Shown here piece after piece: positions 11,401-24,036 of a stretch of 64,000 nucleotides of DNA (the stretch's first letter is position 1; each line of letters begins with the position of its first letter). A program made the position numbers and the translations under genes. Under the pieces are notes generated by a model, which saw only the letters and a list, made by a program, of their open reading frames with translations, searched no databases and was not told the origin of the DNA. Source of the stretch: Arctopsyche grandis (Eukaryota; Arthropoda; Insecta; Trichoptera; Hydropsychidae); assembly GCF_051622035.1 (NCBI RefSeq), contig NC_135362.1:21351001-21415000 (forward strand), written 5' to 3'.

Positions 11401-14400
11401 AAGCTATCAAATCTCGGAGTTGAACTGTAGTTTCACGTTCAGTTGTTAACAAAGCTTTTAACTGACGACATTCACATTTATTATTATTGGCTTTGAACAT
11501 CTGTGAAAAAAAATCAATTATTAAAGTTATGTTTCAAATTCACAGTTATTATTACACAAATAATAACAGTGTACAAACTTGTTTTTGCAAGTTTTCTGAA
11601 CGAGCAGGTCTCGGGATATTGAAGGCAGCCGTATATAAGGCCACACTGTCATCGGCACCAGTTGCAACACTAACACTGTTCATACTATCTTCCATTTTCA
11701 TATCTTCCACTTTTATATCTTCTACTTTCACTATATTCTCCGTATTTCGCAGCAATTGTAATTCCTCCTATGAAATTCCAGCATAATTATTACATGACAA
11801 TAACAATAATAATACATAAACATGCATTTATAATTTTTGATAATCTGTCTAACCTCTAAAGCTACTATTTGAAGACGTAACTCATTTTCCTTGGAATTTG
11901 GGGATGCTTGAAATTCAAGAGCTCGTGCTGCTTCATATAAAAGTTCCTGTTGTTCATTTATTTCTTTTTTATATCCCTCTAATTTTACCTATGACATAAA
12001 AATAATATGATTAATTACGTATGTATGTACATCCTCTTATTTGTAATTAATTGATAAATATGAAGAAATCACTTATAATTAGATTAAGGATAATTGACTA
12101 TCATTGAGTACAGCATACTACTGTTGCTTAATTAATATGGACATGTGAATTAGCTTGGCAAGTAAAGGCTAACATATTTTACTTCTAATTGAATTACACT
12201 CACCTCTAATTCTATATTCCTTTTGAATATTTCATTTTGGGAACCCGAAACATGCGGTTTATCTAATCTTTCCTCTAAAAAATATACTTTAAGTTTTAAG
12301 TGAAAATTTTCTTTGCGAAGAGCTCCCAACTGTTCTTCGTAGTCTTTCATAGTGCGTCCTTGATTTGACGCTACTTTGGCCTGGGTATTACCTGTAATAA
12401 TATATATCGTTAAATTTTACATACAAAATTACTAATTGTAAATAAAACACGAGAGGAAACTGTTATTTAAATAATAAATTAATAAAAAATTGAGTATATT
12501 GATACATCACTTACATGACATGTTGAATTCAGAATCCATATTAATTTCATTTAATTGACTTGGGCTGGTACTGCAAAAACAAAAAAAAAAAATTTTAACT
12601 TTTATTTCATGTCTGCCTTTGAAGTACGCTTTTTATAACATATAAAACGAAATAGCATTTTGTTCAAGCACTAATGTTTCTGCCATTGCACTGATTTGCC
12701 TGAAGTACATATTAACAAATGTGTCATTAACACGAGATACATCACTTAAGACGTGTGACTAAATTTGGTGACTATGTGGCGATCGGATTTGTGGAAGAAA
12801 GCAAGGTTGCAGTAATTTTTTTTTAAAACGAAAAATTATGAAGAAATTTTAGAGGTAAATAAAAAATATTTCGGGGTATGAGAATAACAAAGGTGTTTAT
12901 TGTCTTGCCTCGTTTTCTGGCGCTCGGCAATCATAACAGACTAATTTTCAACAAAATGTTTAGCATTGAGACTGTGGTGCGAAATAATTCGCAGAAATCG
13001 TCAAAAAATCAACCACACAACCACGCCTTTTTTTAAAAACTTCATTCCAAAGTTCTTTTTTTAAATATTTTATTTTAGAACTGTCAACATATTATAGCGG
13101 AATTCGTTGGTTTGGTTACCGCTATCTGGTTCAAATAATAATTAATATTCAAACTTAGAAACTGATTTACATTTGAGCGACTTTTACATAATATTACTTA
13201 ATCTGTTTCATTATATCGACACTAACTTCTAAATTTTGTAAATCCAGAATTATATTTTTTCGGGAGAATAAAAACTGGTTTGTTTTCTGCTTTCTTCGAC
13301 TATTTTTATAGTTATTTATAGTTTCAAATTTTTACAGAAAGTAAGTCAGGGTAACGATATAGTAGGACGCATTCGAGCAAGGATTTTTTCCCTTTCACGT
13401 CCTTTTGGGTAACATTCGAGGACTTTTTTGTTAAACTTTCGCTCATTTATATATCTTCCCTAGCTCCACTACATCAACTACCCATGTCATATTTTTCATC
13501 CACGTATTCCGTTTCCCACCTCCCATTTCTTAACATTATGCCGAGCATATAGCATTCCATACCTCTTCGATTGCATACGTCATTACTAGCGAAAACCTGC
13601 AAATTGGTAGAAAATATTTAAAAACATAAATAAACTCTACTCAGTACAGATGAGGGGGGGGGGGGGAGCACATGTCCCGGGTAGTTGAACCAGGGTCTTG
13701 TTTTTGGAGAAAATCATAATATGAGTCAGAGGCGTGCCGTGGAAATCTCCACGTTATTATCGCACAGTTCCTACTTACGTGTGCGCGAGCAGGATACAGG
13801 GGGACTAGGTGACGTCATACCGAGTCCTCTTGTATCCTGCTCGCGTTGACAAAAGTATATTATAACAAAACTCGCTGGATAAACCATATTGAAATCTATA
13901 TACATATATGTTCAGAAAGGCTCTTAATCAAAAACTTTCTTTAGAAAATAATCCCTGCGGCGCAAATTAGAGATATTTAGATAGTGTTGGATTTTGACAT
14001 ATGTATATACATTAAAGTTATCCGAAAGTAAACACAAAAAAGCAACAATCGAATAGGATAGTTTCACCATTTTACTTTATATATCTACGTACTTACATAA
14101 TAACAAAAGATGAAGTTTTGTGATCATGCGAAAATTTGACTTTGATTCGAACTCAGAATCGATCATTAATCACATTTTCATGATCTAGAAAAAAATGTGT
14201 GTATGCTAGATCTGGGTCACTGCAAGCAAAGTGACTTGATGGAAAGTCGAAAGATGGAAAATAAAAATAAAATCGATTTGTCGACTCGTCGTTAACGTAC
14301 ATAGGTCGAGGTTATCTATCTCTTTCATCATAATGTAACCCTGGCACATGGTAAAGATCTTTCAAACCTCTAACCCCGACCTATGCTAACGACGAGTCGA

Positions 14401-17400
14401 CGAATCGATTTTAATTTTTTCCATCTTTCGACTTTCCATTAAGTCACTTTCCTTGCAGTGACGGCCACTGGTGCTAGATGTGTGTCTGTGTATTTTGGAG
14501 ATTTATTGAATATTGTTAGTCCTATCGAACTGAAACTTAACATCAGTTACTGAAATGTGTATCGACACGAAGAAAATCTTCATCAAGTTTGACGCAAGTG
14601 GTACCTTCCTTTATAGGTTTCCTTTAATGGATCGGACTGAAACTTTTTTACACGCAATATTAGTATTATACGTATACAAAGTACATAAATACATATCAAT
14701 TAATATCCACAGAGACTTCTATGGTCACATTTGTAAATTTGCAACATTTTAAACAATTCAGCGTAATTCAGTAAATACATATTATCAATCAAAATCCACA
14801 GCGACATTTATGGTCAAATTTGTAAATTTGCAGCTTTTTATACAATTCAGCTAAATTCGAGATGGCTGAAAACGCGAGATTTTGTGAGAAAATGGGTAAG
14901 GTTGCCAATTTGTTGGAGCCGTTTCAGTGAAAATCAGATATATTGGCCAATTCTGATAGGAAATGATCGACCTGGAGTCACAAATCCAAGGTCTGGCCAG
15001 CAGGAACCAATGGGATTTGAACTCGTGACTATTCTGCAAAGCACTATATGTTTATAAGTTAGATCATAATTACCTAAGTATTTTGATGATTATATAATAA
15101 GGAATAGAGATAAACATAGTTTTTATACTAGAAATAAGGACAAACTAGTTGTAAGTAGAGTAAGAAAGAATAAGACGGCTGGGGGTGTTTTTCACAGGGG
15201 TGTGCTCATGTATAATGCCCTCCCTGAGTGCGTCAGGTCTGCTAAAAACATGGATGCATTCCTGCGAGGTGCGAAGAGACACCTCTGTGAGGGACAGTAC
15301 ATATAAGTTAATTATAAATTTTAGAGTTAAGTATAATAATTAAGATGTATTTTTAAATTAGCTTGATAGCTAAAATATATATAAATAAAAAATAAATAAA
15401 CTACTAGTCTATTATGCTGGTATACAAAATATAGTGAAGAACCGTCAACCGAAAGCGGCAGTTTACTCTTTTTTTTTTGTTCAAATTATATTTAAGCATG
15501 TCTGCAACAAATCGACACCCATCTCGTCAAATTATTTCACGCTAATAAAGTTTTACGACGCTTTGAAAATTGTCTATAGCTCTGGTCTTAACTTATGACC
15601 GGTAGTGTACATATACATATGATTGCGATCTACGATTTGTAGGCCTAGGAATTGTACTGCTACGGCTTGAACTATATTAGAAATCACCGGCGTTGAATAC
15701 CAAAGGAATGAAAATTGAGGAAAAAGAAAAGTGTAAGTCACATCGGGGGGGTTAAAATAAATAAATAAAAAACAAAGGTCAAGGGATGTGAGTGTTGCCG
15801 ACGCATGCGTACGATTGATGGGAACAAATTGATGCGCAAATTGGCTGAATGCACGTGACACACACACACACACACACACACACACGGGCCCACTGAAAAT
15901 AAAACAGGTTGAATGTCACCGATTTGGCCGAGTGTCAACAAAACATCAGACGCACAAATAATGAAGAAAAGGTGGAAAAAAAAATAGAAGAAAACAAGTC
16001 GAAAGAAGATCATCACTCCTGCCGGAAATAGACGAAAGAGGAAACGTTCGCGGAAGTGATGCTGGCCTGCGTCGCATCAGACTGTTAACCCTTTCGGGCC
16101 ACCCACGAGGTCACCCACTCATTGTTCGATCGTCTCAACAATGACAGATTATGACGATATGCTCGAACGATCGAGGAGTGGAATTGATTGTCATTGTGCA
16201 GGGAAGCTGAAAGAACGGCTGCAGCGTGATCCATCATATGTATGCAAAATGCAGTCTCCTCCCATTGAGCCCGTAGATAAAATTTAACTGGAGCATGTGC
16301 TGCCAAGCCTTTTCCAATTGTTTAGTTTATAATATGTGTACATTTACATCACAATACTGCCCATTTGAGTTGATCAGTTAAACAATTGCTATTACGACGA
16401 AAGTCAATGCTTCTTAGGAACTAGTCTTTTTGGGAATCGATTGATACGACGATACACATGCTACATGCGTCACCCATTGCAGGCACAATTTACCTAGTTT
16501 ATTTTTTTATGTCGAAATAGTCGGTACTTAAGATAGCAGGTGCAACCAACTGGATGACATTTGGGTGGCATGGGGGAGATGCCAAGATCGGCCGTATCTC
16601 GTCAACAATGATGATGATAATGATGACAAATTGTCGAAATTTTAATAGGAATTAAAGTTTTACTTTATCGCAATAACACTAATGAGTAACCTAAAGTATA
16701 GAACTGTCAAATGAATGCATATGTAAGTATTAAGGCGTAGACACACAGAGGTACGCAGCACGCCTGATCCATGCTATGGCACCAAGGCCAAAAATCCGTA
16801 TACTGACATATGTAGGTTTGACAATGATCGGTGATACTCATATTTGAATAATTTAGGGAGAAACTTGTCGAAAAAAAAAACCTCTGCAGTGTAAGACATA
16901 CTTATTCACCACAGGAGGTCTAGAACGTGCCTGATTTAGCGTGTTAGCGCCTTTTTGGTAAGAACACACTCAAAACTATGGCACTGATCGCGCTCGTGGT
17001 TTTCAGCTGTTATTGGATGTATCTTCATGTCATTGTTAATTCGTACCATCTTATTATTTCTTCAAATATGAGAATCACCATTATCGATCACTGTAAAATA
17101 TGTAGGTTTAGCAAATATGTCAATACGAGGATAAAATTTTACCGAAAACACTTCAGAGGGTCAGTTTTGCCCTGGATCACGAAGGCATGACGCTAGCACG
17201 TGCAAAACTATCTAAAAAGTTCTTCATGTGGGCAATAGTAGTGTGGACAATCATCTTGTGAGGAAAAATCATCGAACCATTTATTTAGGTTCAGTAGGAA
17301 ATATTCCAATTTGATTATGAAGGTCAATAAAAAAATCTGGAATTCGAATTTTCGCATCGTCACTAAATTTCCATCTATTGTTACTACGTACATAAATAAA

Positions 17401-20400
17401 GTAAAAATAATAACTAACGGCCCATATAGCTTGTAATTTAATTTGATTCCAATAAAAACTCATTTTAAAATACGATACGTATAATTTCAAACAATTAATT
17501 TTTTATACTAATAATAGTTCTAAATAAATAAATCAAAGCGTGAAAAACATTCGTATCCGACGAAGAAAAAAATGTAAATTTTACGTCAATCTAAAAAAAA
17601 GTAATTTTCTACATAGAACGTGGTGCAAAAGTGACACATTTTGATAAGAATAAAAATGTAAGCCGATGCAAGTGAATTTTATAGCATAATAAAAAATGCC
17701 AAAGAAAAATATAATACAAAGAGCGTACATACGTACGATATTCTGTCATACATCAAATGCTAAGTTCAACAAAGATAAGACAAGCCATGTGAATACGACC
17801 GGAGAAACTTATCAATTTAACCAATACAAATGCAAACACCGACATGGAAGTTTCATTTGAACACACAACAAGTTGAATAAATGCTAAAATACACTCGAAT
17901 GAATCAGAATTATTGCATTAAAAAATAAATCTCGCAGAGACGGAGAGTGGTTGTTTATTTACAACACACGGGTAGGTCACCGTAGAAAAATATGCATTTA
18001 TTTATATAACACGCATGTAGAAGAGTTTATTGCACGGCGTATGAATCGAAATTGGCCAACATATACAACATGCATAGACGAGCGCCACTTTGGATTTGAA
18101 ATTGTGCCAGAAGCTAGCGAACATACGGAAATTTTTCACATAGCGCGTAAACAATGCGCCGCGGAAAAATGTTCGAAAATGATACGAAACGAATGAGAGT
18201 TTCGCATTGAAAACGATGGATAATAGGAAAGGGGAAGAGCGAGGACGAACCTGAAGGCGCTCAAGTCGACCCCAAAAGCGGTGGGGCGACGCGTGTTCAT
18301 CGCAGGGGGGGCGCAGGCGCCGTTGGGGCCCTTCTTTGGGGGGACAACAATATGGGGGCTCGCCGGAGGGACGCGTCCAGACTTCCCCGCAGTTTCACTG
18401 ACACTGGCGCGATCCGAAATAGCGCGCCGACCCGATTACTGCTCGGTTCAACATTCGATCTCGAGCAACATCTGGTCCACCCTCTCGTCTCCTGGTCTCC
18501 AGGTCTTGAGGCCACTTTTCAGGATCTTAAGGTGAAGCTCGATGGCTTAGGTTCTGCCGTGTTCTGCTGCGTAGGCTACTAATTGCCGAGTGCAGTTTCG
18601 ATAGAATATGCATCCTAATGTTCGAATGGTGAACTGCATGTTTAATCAGCTTGATTCATTACGCCATGCAATACTAGTATAGCAATACTTGTCAACCCTT
18701 TGAGTGCTGACGTCTTTTCTGTTGAAAGCCCGCCACGCTGAAAATTTCGCCAACATTTCCAACTGGAATTATTTTGAAATCCAATAGAAAGCAGGTATAA
18801 AAATTGAAGCTAATCCAAACAAACCCTAGATCACTACCGCCGAGGATTTCGAGTTTTGTAAAGGTGTGTTTAGGCTCTTTAATATATCTTAAAAATGTAA
18901 AATAAACAAAAGAAGTCTATTAATGAATGTATTTTTCCAAAACTAGTTCCATCTTCTTCATTGTTGTTAAAATGTAATGCACACAATCTAAATGCCAAGA
19001 CACAATCTAAAATACTCAGCAGTTGGGGATTTCCATCGTGTAGTTCTGCTATGGTAATAAATAAAGGGCGGATAGAGAGCGTGCTTTTTCCAGGAAACAC
19101 GGCGTTTTGGGTCTATTCACAAAGCTAGAGTGCAATAAAAAAAGGTTCGGCGAACCTTTAACAAAGGTTCATCATAAAAATGAACAATGCACAACGAACA
19201 ATAAACAAAGAACGGCACGCTTCCGGTCCTACCTCTAGTAATAAATTCAGAAATTCCGGTGTATACCAGTCTTTAATGACACGGATTACCCGACCCATGC
19301 TACCTGGAAAGGCTTAGCGGGTGGTATTCTTGTTTACTTTGTACATGCTCAAAATACAACGCCTATCGGCGTTTTTTAGGCCCATGGACGTGTTGGCAAA
19401 ACGCCGATCGGCGTTGGTCAGCATTCAAAGGGTTAAATTCGAGACGATTGGACAGTGAAATTAGGTATACGGATTATTTCGCACATTGCGATCGCGCGCA
19501 TGACAATCGTTGACACACAAATACGGATTGTGTCCGCGAATACGGACTATCTGGCACTCGAGTTTTCGTTAGTAGAATATTTTTTCGTTCTAATTATTAA
19601 ATTGAAAAAAATATAAGTTAAATTATTTATAATTTTATTAAAATTAAAATTATTAAATTGAAAAAAGTTTTATACTTTCTTTGAAAGTATAAAACATTTT
19701 ATATTCAACTTAATTTTTCTACTCGAAGTAATAATACTGACTATAAAATATTATAATTGACGAGGAATGCAGGTAGTCGACTGTTAAATATCAACGAAAT
19801 AAAACATGGCAAACAATAAGCAGTCGTCGGTACAAATGGTTACTTGGAATTGTATTTTAATAAAATATTGCTGGAACGTGATGTCAATGGAAATATTAGA
19901 AGTATTGAATATTGAAAATTTGTAATCAATTCTTGAAGACGACTCAACGAAGCTGGATATGAAGCTAGAAAAAACCTCAAGAAAAGAAGAATAACTTGAA
20001 AAGAAAAACATTTTGCAAGCAGTCTGCTTTTTCATTAGAGTCAAAAATCCATGGAAAAGTTGGATTTTTTGTGTTAGGTTTTTTATATATTTTTTTATCA
20101 TAAATCTATTAAATGAATCTGACCACAGACGGAGTCTAAAAAAAAAACTAGATTATTACAAGTTTAATTGAAGCTTAAATTTTGTTCAATAGCATTTTGA
20201 TTCCTTGAAAGATCTACCGCATGGTGCCTATTATTGCATTCCTTCACGGCGATAAATTGATCAACTAACCGTTTCGTATCGATATGCTAGAAATACGCGT
20301 ATTCCTCATGAAATGCCCAGAATGCATGGTATCCCTACTGATCTCCCCCTAGGTTTATGTATGTCGGGAGATGCGTCTGCGCTAGAGACACTACGAACAC

Positions 20401-22516
20401 TGGCTGCAAATTATGGAAAGATAAACTACCAACACATTACATTGCATCATTTCAAGCTGAAAATCTAGATCAGAATGATCTATATTTATTTCCTTGTAAT
20501 TTATTAATAGTATTTGCGAAAAAATCGAGGAATCCATAAAAAAAAAAGTAAAAATTGGATGGGCAACACAAAAATGAAACCAAAATTGTATGTAATATTT
20601 GGGATTCTGTGTCGTGAAATTGTTTTGTCGTTTTTACTCGCACTGTCTGCAGACTGAATGTTTATTTGGTTACATTTTTTGTTTTGTTTACAACGCGACG
20701 CTGAATATGTATTTTGAGAAACATATAGATACAACGAGGATCTATTAATAAATGGATGAGTAAAGTGGTCCAGAAGAAAGTTCATTCATTCATTTGGAAA
20801 GATGCAACTATAGACGAATGCTAGTGAACCTGCATATGCACCCATATATCAAAGGCAAACAACTTGGCAGTAATTGCAGTGTACTTTATTGGTATTTATT
20901 TACTTGTATCTCTATATAACGAGTGTTTTTATTTACTTCTATTATATATTGATGTTGGCTACACATACATAGGTGCAAGACATTCCCTACTTAGTATTAT
21001 ATTATTTGATATTTTTACTTCATCTGCTGTTGCTATAATGCTATTGTGTTTTATGATTATGTATAAATTTGTTTTTTGTCTGTTATATATTTTTATTTTT
21101 CTCATCTCTGTATATTTTCGAACATTGTGGCGTATTAGAGACTCTTGTAACGCCACAATGGTCCAAACTTAAATAAATAAATATTAAATAATCAGGCTTG
21201 AATTGAACAAAGTTGAAATTGTCTTCTTAAAATTATGAGATTGCAAGTTAAAATGATAAGGAGTACATATTTATAGATGTTGTGTATGTGTCACAGTGAA
21301 ATTATATTTCAAGTGAAAATATATTTCATCGACGTTTCAGTGAAATCATAAACAGTTACATTTTTAGGGTTGGTTTTATTCATTTAAGATTAGATTGTTG
21401 GGTTGGTATTATTTAAGGGTTAGGAAAGGTTAGGTTAAGTAAGGGTTGGCCCTATTTATTTAAGATTCGGTTGTAGGGTTAAATTTATAGAGTTAAACGT
21501 TGTAAATTCGTTGTTTGATACATTTTCACTGCTTGAATTGGTGAAAATATATTTTCACTAGCGAAAATGTATTTTTACTAGCGAAAATGTATTTTCACTT
21601 GAAATATGCTTTCACTGTAACATATGTATAGCAAAGGATCTCATAAGAGTGTAAGACAAATTCTATATCAATTTGAAGCAATACCGAAATAAAATTTGAA
21701 GAATTCAAATTACTATATTCTGAATAAATATATATTTTTATTGCAGAGGCAGTATTTTAACAGTACGTAAATAAATAGAAAAGTAAATATGTACGTATTT
21801 ATTTTTTATATGAATTGATCATGAAAAAAATATATCTTCAATTTAATAAAAAAAAAAAGGTCAACATTTTAGAAATCTTTTATGAACAAGGTAAATTCTT
21901 TTATAAACAAATGCAGTGTCAATTATCATACTTAGTTGCTGTTTTTTTTTCTAAGTGCAAATAAGATAATTGGATATTTTAAATGAAATTAAATAATTGG
22001 CACATGAATATTGATGAAATTAATTGAAATTAAATGAAAATGAAATTAAATAATTGAAATAAAATTAAATAATTGGCACATGGTACTTTTGGCATGGGTT
22101 ATAAAATTGTGAAGGTATTTTATTTTTATTTTCATTGTATGTGAATAGAAACAATACAATAGAAGTAAAGCGTGATGTTAATATTCTTTATACATTCAAT
22201 ATTCATTTAACCAATTGTAATACATATTTAATGAGCGTAATTGTACGAGTGGAGTAATGTTACTGCGCATGCGCGAAACTATCAGTTCTATCGAAGTAGA
22301 TATGAATGCGGTTGACATTAAAAGAAAAATCAATTATTTAAGTACATATGTACGTTCTAACGGGTTGAGTTTTAATTTTGAATGGTTAAACTAGTGATGG
22401 GAAAGATGCTAAAGACATGTGTGCGATTGGGAGTGAAGGTGAATGTATCGAATGAAAGTAACTTACGATTGGTGTCTGCTGAGGACCGACGAGATCCTAT
22501 CCCGGAATTCCGACAT
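8429..22516 (-). CDS. cnn: Centrosomin (Cnn / CDK5RAP2-myomegalin family)
   Basis: Centrosomal scaffold protein of the pericentriolar material; the family recruits the gamma-tubulin ring complex. My spliced model has 14 coding exons: 22467-22516, 12515-12570, 12204-12391, 11854-11988, 11579-11767, 11361-11500, 11227-11283, 11127-11151, 10992-11052, 10819-10910, 10437-10720, 10280-10351, 8704-10202, 8429-8622. All junctions are GT-AG and in phase, giving 1013 aa. The diagnostic CM1 motif is at residues about 47-77 (GRTMKDYEEQL ... LRKENFHLKLKVYFLEER), the gamma-TuRC binding and activating segment. The rest is predicted coiled coil rich in E, K, Q and L. The C-terminal exon (residues about 950-1013, with IHKTHSVLRQVRDNL) sits where the CM2 region lies in family members. 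The start is the ATG at 22516, which opens MSEFRDRISSVLSRHQS and joins in frame over a 9.9 kb intron; an internal ATG at 12539 could start a shorter isoform. The identity is secure, and the distant first exon a little less so. Confidence 0.93.
13727..13880. mobile_element. Partial GGCGTGCCGTGGAAAT element
   Basis: It opens with GGCGTGCCGTGGAAATCTCC and has a GTGCGCGAGCAGGATACAGG / TCCTCTTGTATCCTGCTCGC hairpin, as in the complete copy at 29967-30372. The right terminus is missing. It lies in cnn intron 1. Confidence 0.6.
14216..14462. mobile_element. Foldback MITE with about 100 bp arms
   Basis: The left arm GTCACTGCAAGCAAAGTGAC ... TGGAAAGTCGAAAGATGG ... TCGACTCGTCGTTA ... ATAGGTCGAGGTT is inverted almost exactly at 14370-14462. 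The 247 bp element is essentially all hairpin, in cnn intron 1. Confidence 0.75.
14686..14858 (+). repeat. Two-copy tandem repeat, unit about 87 bp
   Basis: Two adjacent diverged units share AAATACATAT, ATCCACAG, TATGGTCA, TTTGTAAATTTGCA and ACAATTCAGC in the same order. Confidence 0.65.
14872..15048 (-). mobile_element. tRNA-derived SINE fragment (minus strand)
   Basis: On the minus strand a Pol III B-box-like GAGTTCAAATCCC is followed by GGCCAGACCTTGGATTTGTG, CTCCAGGTCGATCATTTCC and TATCAGAATTGGCCAA. The same order occurs in the fuller copy at 57755-58201. It lies in cnn intron 1. Confidence 0.75.
15083..15400 (+). mobile_element. 5'-truncated LINE, reverse-transcriptase C-terminus and 3' tail
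   Basis: A frame ending at 15306 encodes the end of a LINE ORF2 (VFHRGVLMYNALPECVRSAK ... FLRGAKRHLCEGQYI, stop). It is followed by a 3' UTR (GTTAATTATAAATTTTAGAG...) and an A-rich AAATAAATAAA tail. The same 3' end was inserted at 56675-56816. The pattern YNALPExVR...F is common at the C-terminus of arthropod non-LTR retrotransposons. Confidence 0.85.
15858..15885. repeat. (AC)n microsatellite
   Basis: About 14 AC dinucleotides, in cnn intron 1. Confidence 0.95.
17046..17170. repeat. Dispersed repeat with ATCGATCACTGT core
   Basis: TTTCTTCAAATATGRGAATC, CCRTTATCGATCACTGT and TTTTACCGAAAACACTYCAG recur in this order at 29752-29850, at 30156-30235 (diverged) and in part at 40165-40240. Probably pieces of one non-autonomous element. 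Confidence 0.6.
18230..18590. other. Isolated GC-rich, CpG-rich island in cnn intron 1
   Basis: A 360 bp GC-rich stretch in AT-rich DNA with overlapping open frames on both strands but no recognisable protein. It may be a promoter, an alternative first exon of cnn, or an insertion. I cannot decide from sequence. Confidence 0.4.
18696..19432. mobile_element. TTAA-type element with CCCTTTGARTGCTGAC ends, copy 1
   Basis: The left end CCCTTTGAGTGCTGAC is inverted at the right (GGTCAGCATTCAAAGGG), which is followed by TTAA (19433-19436); the left flank is TCAA. A subterminal palindrome AACGCCGATCGGCGTT lies at the right. Ends beginning CCC beside TTAA are the piggyBac pattern. A smaller GAACCTTT-centred MITE (about 19069-19247) is nested inside. 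Other copies are at 34714-35606 and 38617-38891. Non-coding. Confidence 0.7.
19440..19600. repeat. Fragment with the GGCACTCGAGTTTTCGTTAG word
   Basis: It contains ATACGGATTATTTCGCAC, ATACGGATTGTGTCC, ATACGGACTATC and CTGGCACTCGAGTTTTCGTT, the words shared with foldback element 2 and the fragments at 33640 and 58705. Confidence 0.5.
21115..21183 (+). mobile_element. 3' tail of a non-LTR retrotransposon, copy B
   Basis: CATTGTGGCGTATTAG ... GTAACGCCACAATGG then GTCCAAACTT and AAATAAATAAATA. The stem is a better pair here than in copy A (990-1063). Confidence 0.65.
21293..21617. mobile_element. Foldback element with GAAAATATATTTTCAC word arms
   Basis: The left CAGTGAAATTATATTTCAAG...GTGAAAATATATTTC and the inverted right CAGTGAAAGCATATTTCAAG...GTGAAAATACATTTTC form arms. 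The right arm repeats TAGYGAAAATRTATTTT several times. The centre carries GGTTAGG repeats. Non-coding, in cnn intron 1. Confidence 0.7.
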
Positions 22517-22720
22517 GTTTCCTGGCTAGTATGACGTCGAGTTCAAGCTATACAAGTTATAAAATTAAACGGTCGGTGGACTGATGGTGATGGTGAATGG
22601 TGAATGGTGAATGGCGATTGGCGAGTCAGATCTCCTCCTCCGGTTGCTGGAATAACGGTCGTGTCACAAAACCGTCGTTCGAAACGTTCGACCGACTGGA
22701 GGTGGAAAGAACGTAGCGTC
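22517..22720 (-). promoter_or_regulatory. Probable cnn promoter and 5' UTR
   Basis: A GC-richer segment directly upstream of the cnn start codon on the minus strand, with GATGGTGAATGGTGAATGG-type repeats and the palindrome TCGAACGTTTCGAACG. The transcription start is not determined. Confidence 0.45.
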
Positions 22721-23580
22721 GCAATTTACAAGCATTGCCAATGGTGAATTCGAATTTCGATTTATTCTATTTTATCGCGTTATTGTTTTAAAATCGGTTC
22801 ATAAATAAGTATGTCAAGTTTCAATTGTCTGGATCTTCTCTAATTATAATTCTAGGGTTGATATAGTTTAAATTTTAGGATTAATCAGTTGCTATTTCGT
22901 TGACTTAAATGTTATGGTTGTAAATTGAAAATCTTTTTTTTTGCTGTACAAAACCCCATTCCGAGTTTTGTGCACTTTAACAGTGATTGAAATTTAATTA
23001 TAATCGTTGAAACTGGCCATAAATTTAAATTGCAGGACGATAAATACGGTAAACTCGACATGAAAGCCGTATCGCACTCACTGAAGAACTAAAAGTTTGC
23101 AGAAATCCGTTTAGTCTATCAGAATATGCTTAAATGCTTCGTATTTCTCACAATATTGAGTGCGAGCTTCGCATTCGAATGTAAAAAAGAAGGGAAGGCA
23201 TGAGGGTTTCGGAGTTTGTCTATTCATCTTCAACATGATTTATTAATAATTTAATTAAAAAAAAAACAAAAATTGGTTTTGGTGTCTATAAAAATTTAAT
23301 TAAGTTTCAACGAAGTATTTTTATTTTCTGTTTATTACGATTATAAATTTTGCAATCGCGTGAAGTTGTATAAAGTGAGTTCGGTAAGGCTGATTGAACT
23401 AAACTCTACTGAGAGGCTGAGTAAGCTGACGAATAGTTAAGTAAAAACAAATTCAAACTGTTAGATGACACGTGTAGAAGTTTGAAGTTGCGAGGCGTGA
23501 CATAGAGGTCGTCCTTTATTTTTAATTTTATGTGAACAACTCGTGTTGATTTTTTTTTAATCTTCAGTTACATTTTATTT

Positions 23581-23882
23581 GATTCGGTGATTACATCCCA
23601 AATGTGAATCGCTACCAGGATAACCGCCACTACGTAAATAACTCGCGCGGATCTCCTGTCGCACGAAAATTCGTCATACAGGAAAATTGCCGTACCAAAA
23701 ACTGCCCAAATATTGCTCAACAAATGCTTTTTTATACGAGATTTGGGCAATATTTGAGCAATTTTCTGTACGGCAATTTTCATATGTGACGAATTTTCTT
23801 GCGACATGAGATTTGCGCAAGTGATTTTCGATGCGACGGTTATTTTGGTAGCGATTCACATTTGGGATGTAACCCGTTTGCC
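23581..23882. mobile_element. Foldback element 3 (GGTAAACGG family), 9 bp target duplication
   Basis: 302 bp. The left arm GATTCGGTGATTACATCCC then AAATGTGAATCGCTACCA is mirrored by the right arm (GGCAAACGGGTTACATCCC then AAATGTGAATCGCTACC). Words GTCGCA, AAATTCGTCA, AAAATTGCCGTA and CAAATATTGC repeat on both arms. A perfect ATTTTATTT duplication flanks it (23572-23580, 23883-23891). The end sequences match foldback elements 1 and 2. It is in the cnn-usp interval. Confidence 0.85.
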
Positions 23883-24036
23883 ATTTTATTTATACAAGCA
23901 GGAGGGATCTTATATTTATGATTCTTTAAAATATTATTATTATATTTTATAACTCGATTTGAGTATTTTTATTTGAATAAGACTAGCGAAACACTAATTT
24001 ATTATAGAAACATGCTATATGCAACATATATTTTAT

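Noticed and set aside
20864-21172. 102-codon hydrophobic frame
   Set aside because: T-rich DNA leading into a LINE tail; no recognisable membrane protein family.
23568-23859. Three overlapping 61-79 codon frames
   Set aside because: They lie within foldback element 3, and the similar peptides on both strands reflect the inverted arms.
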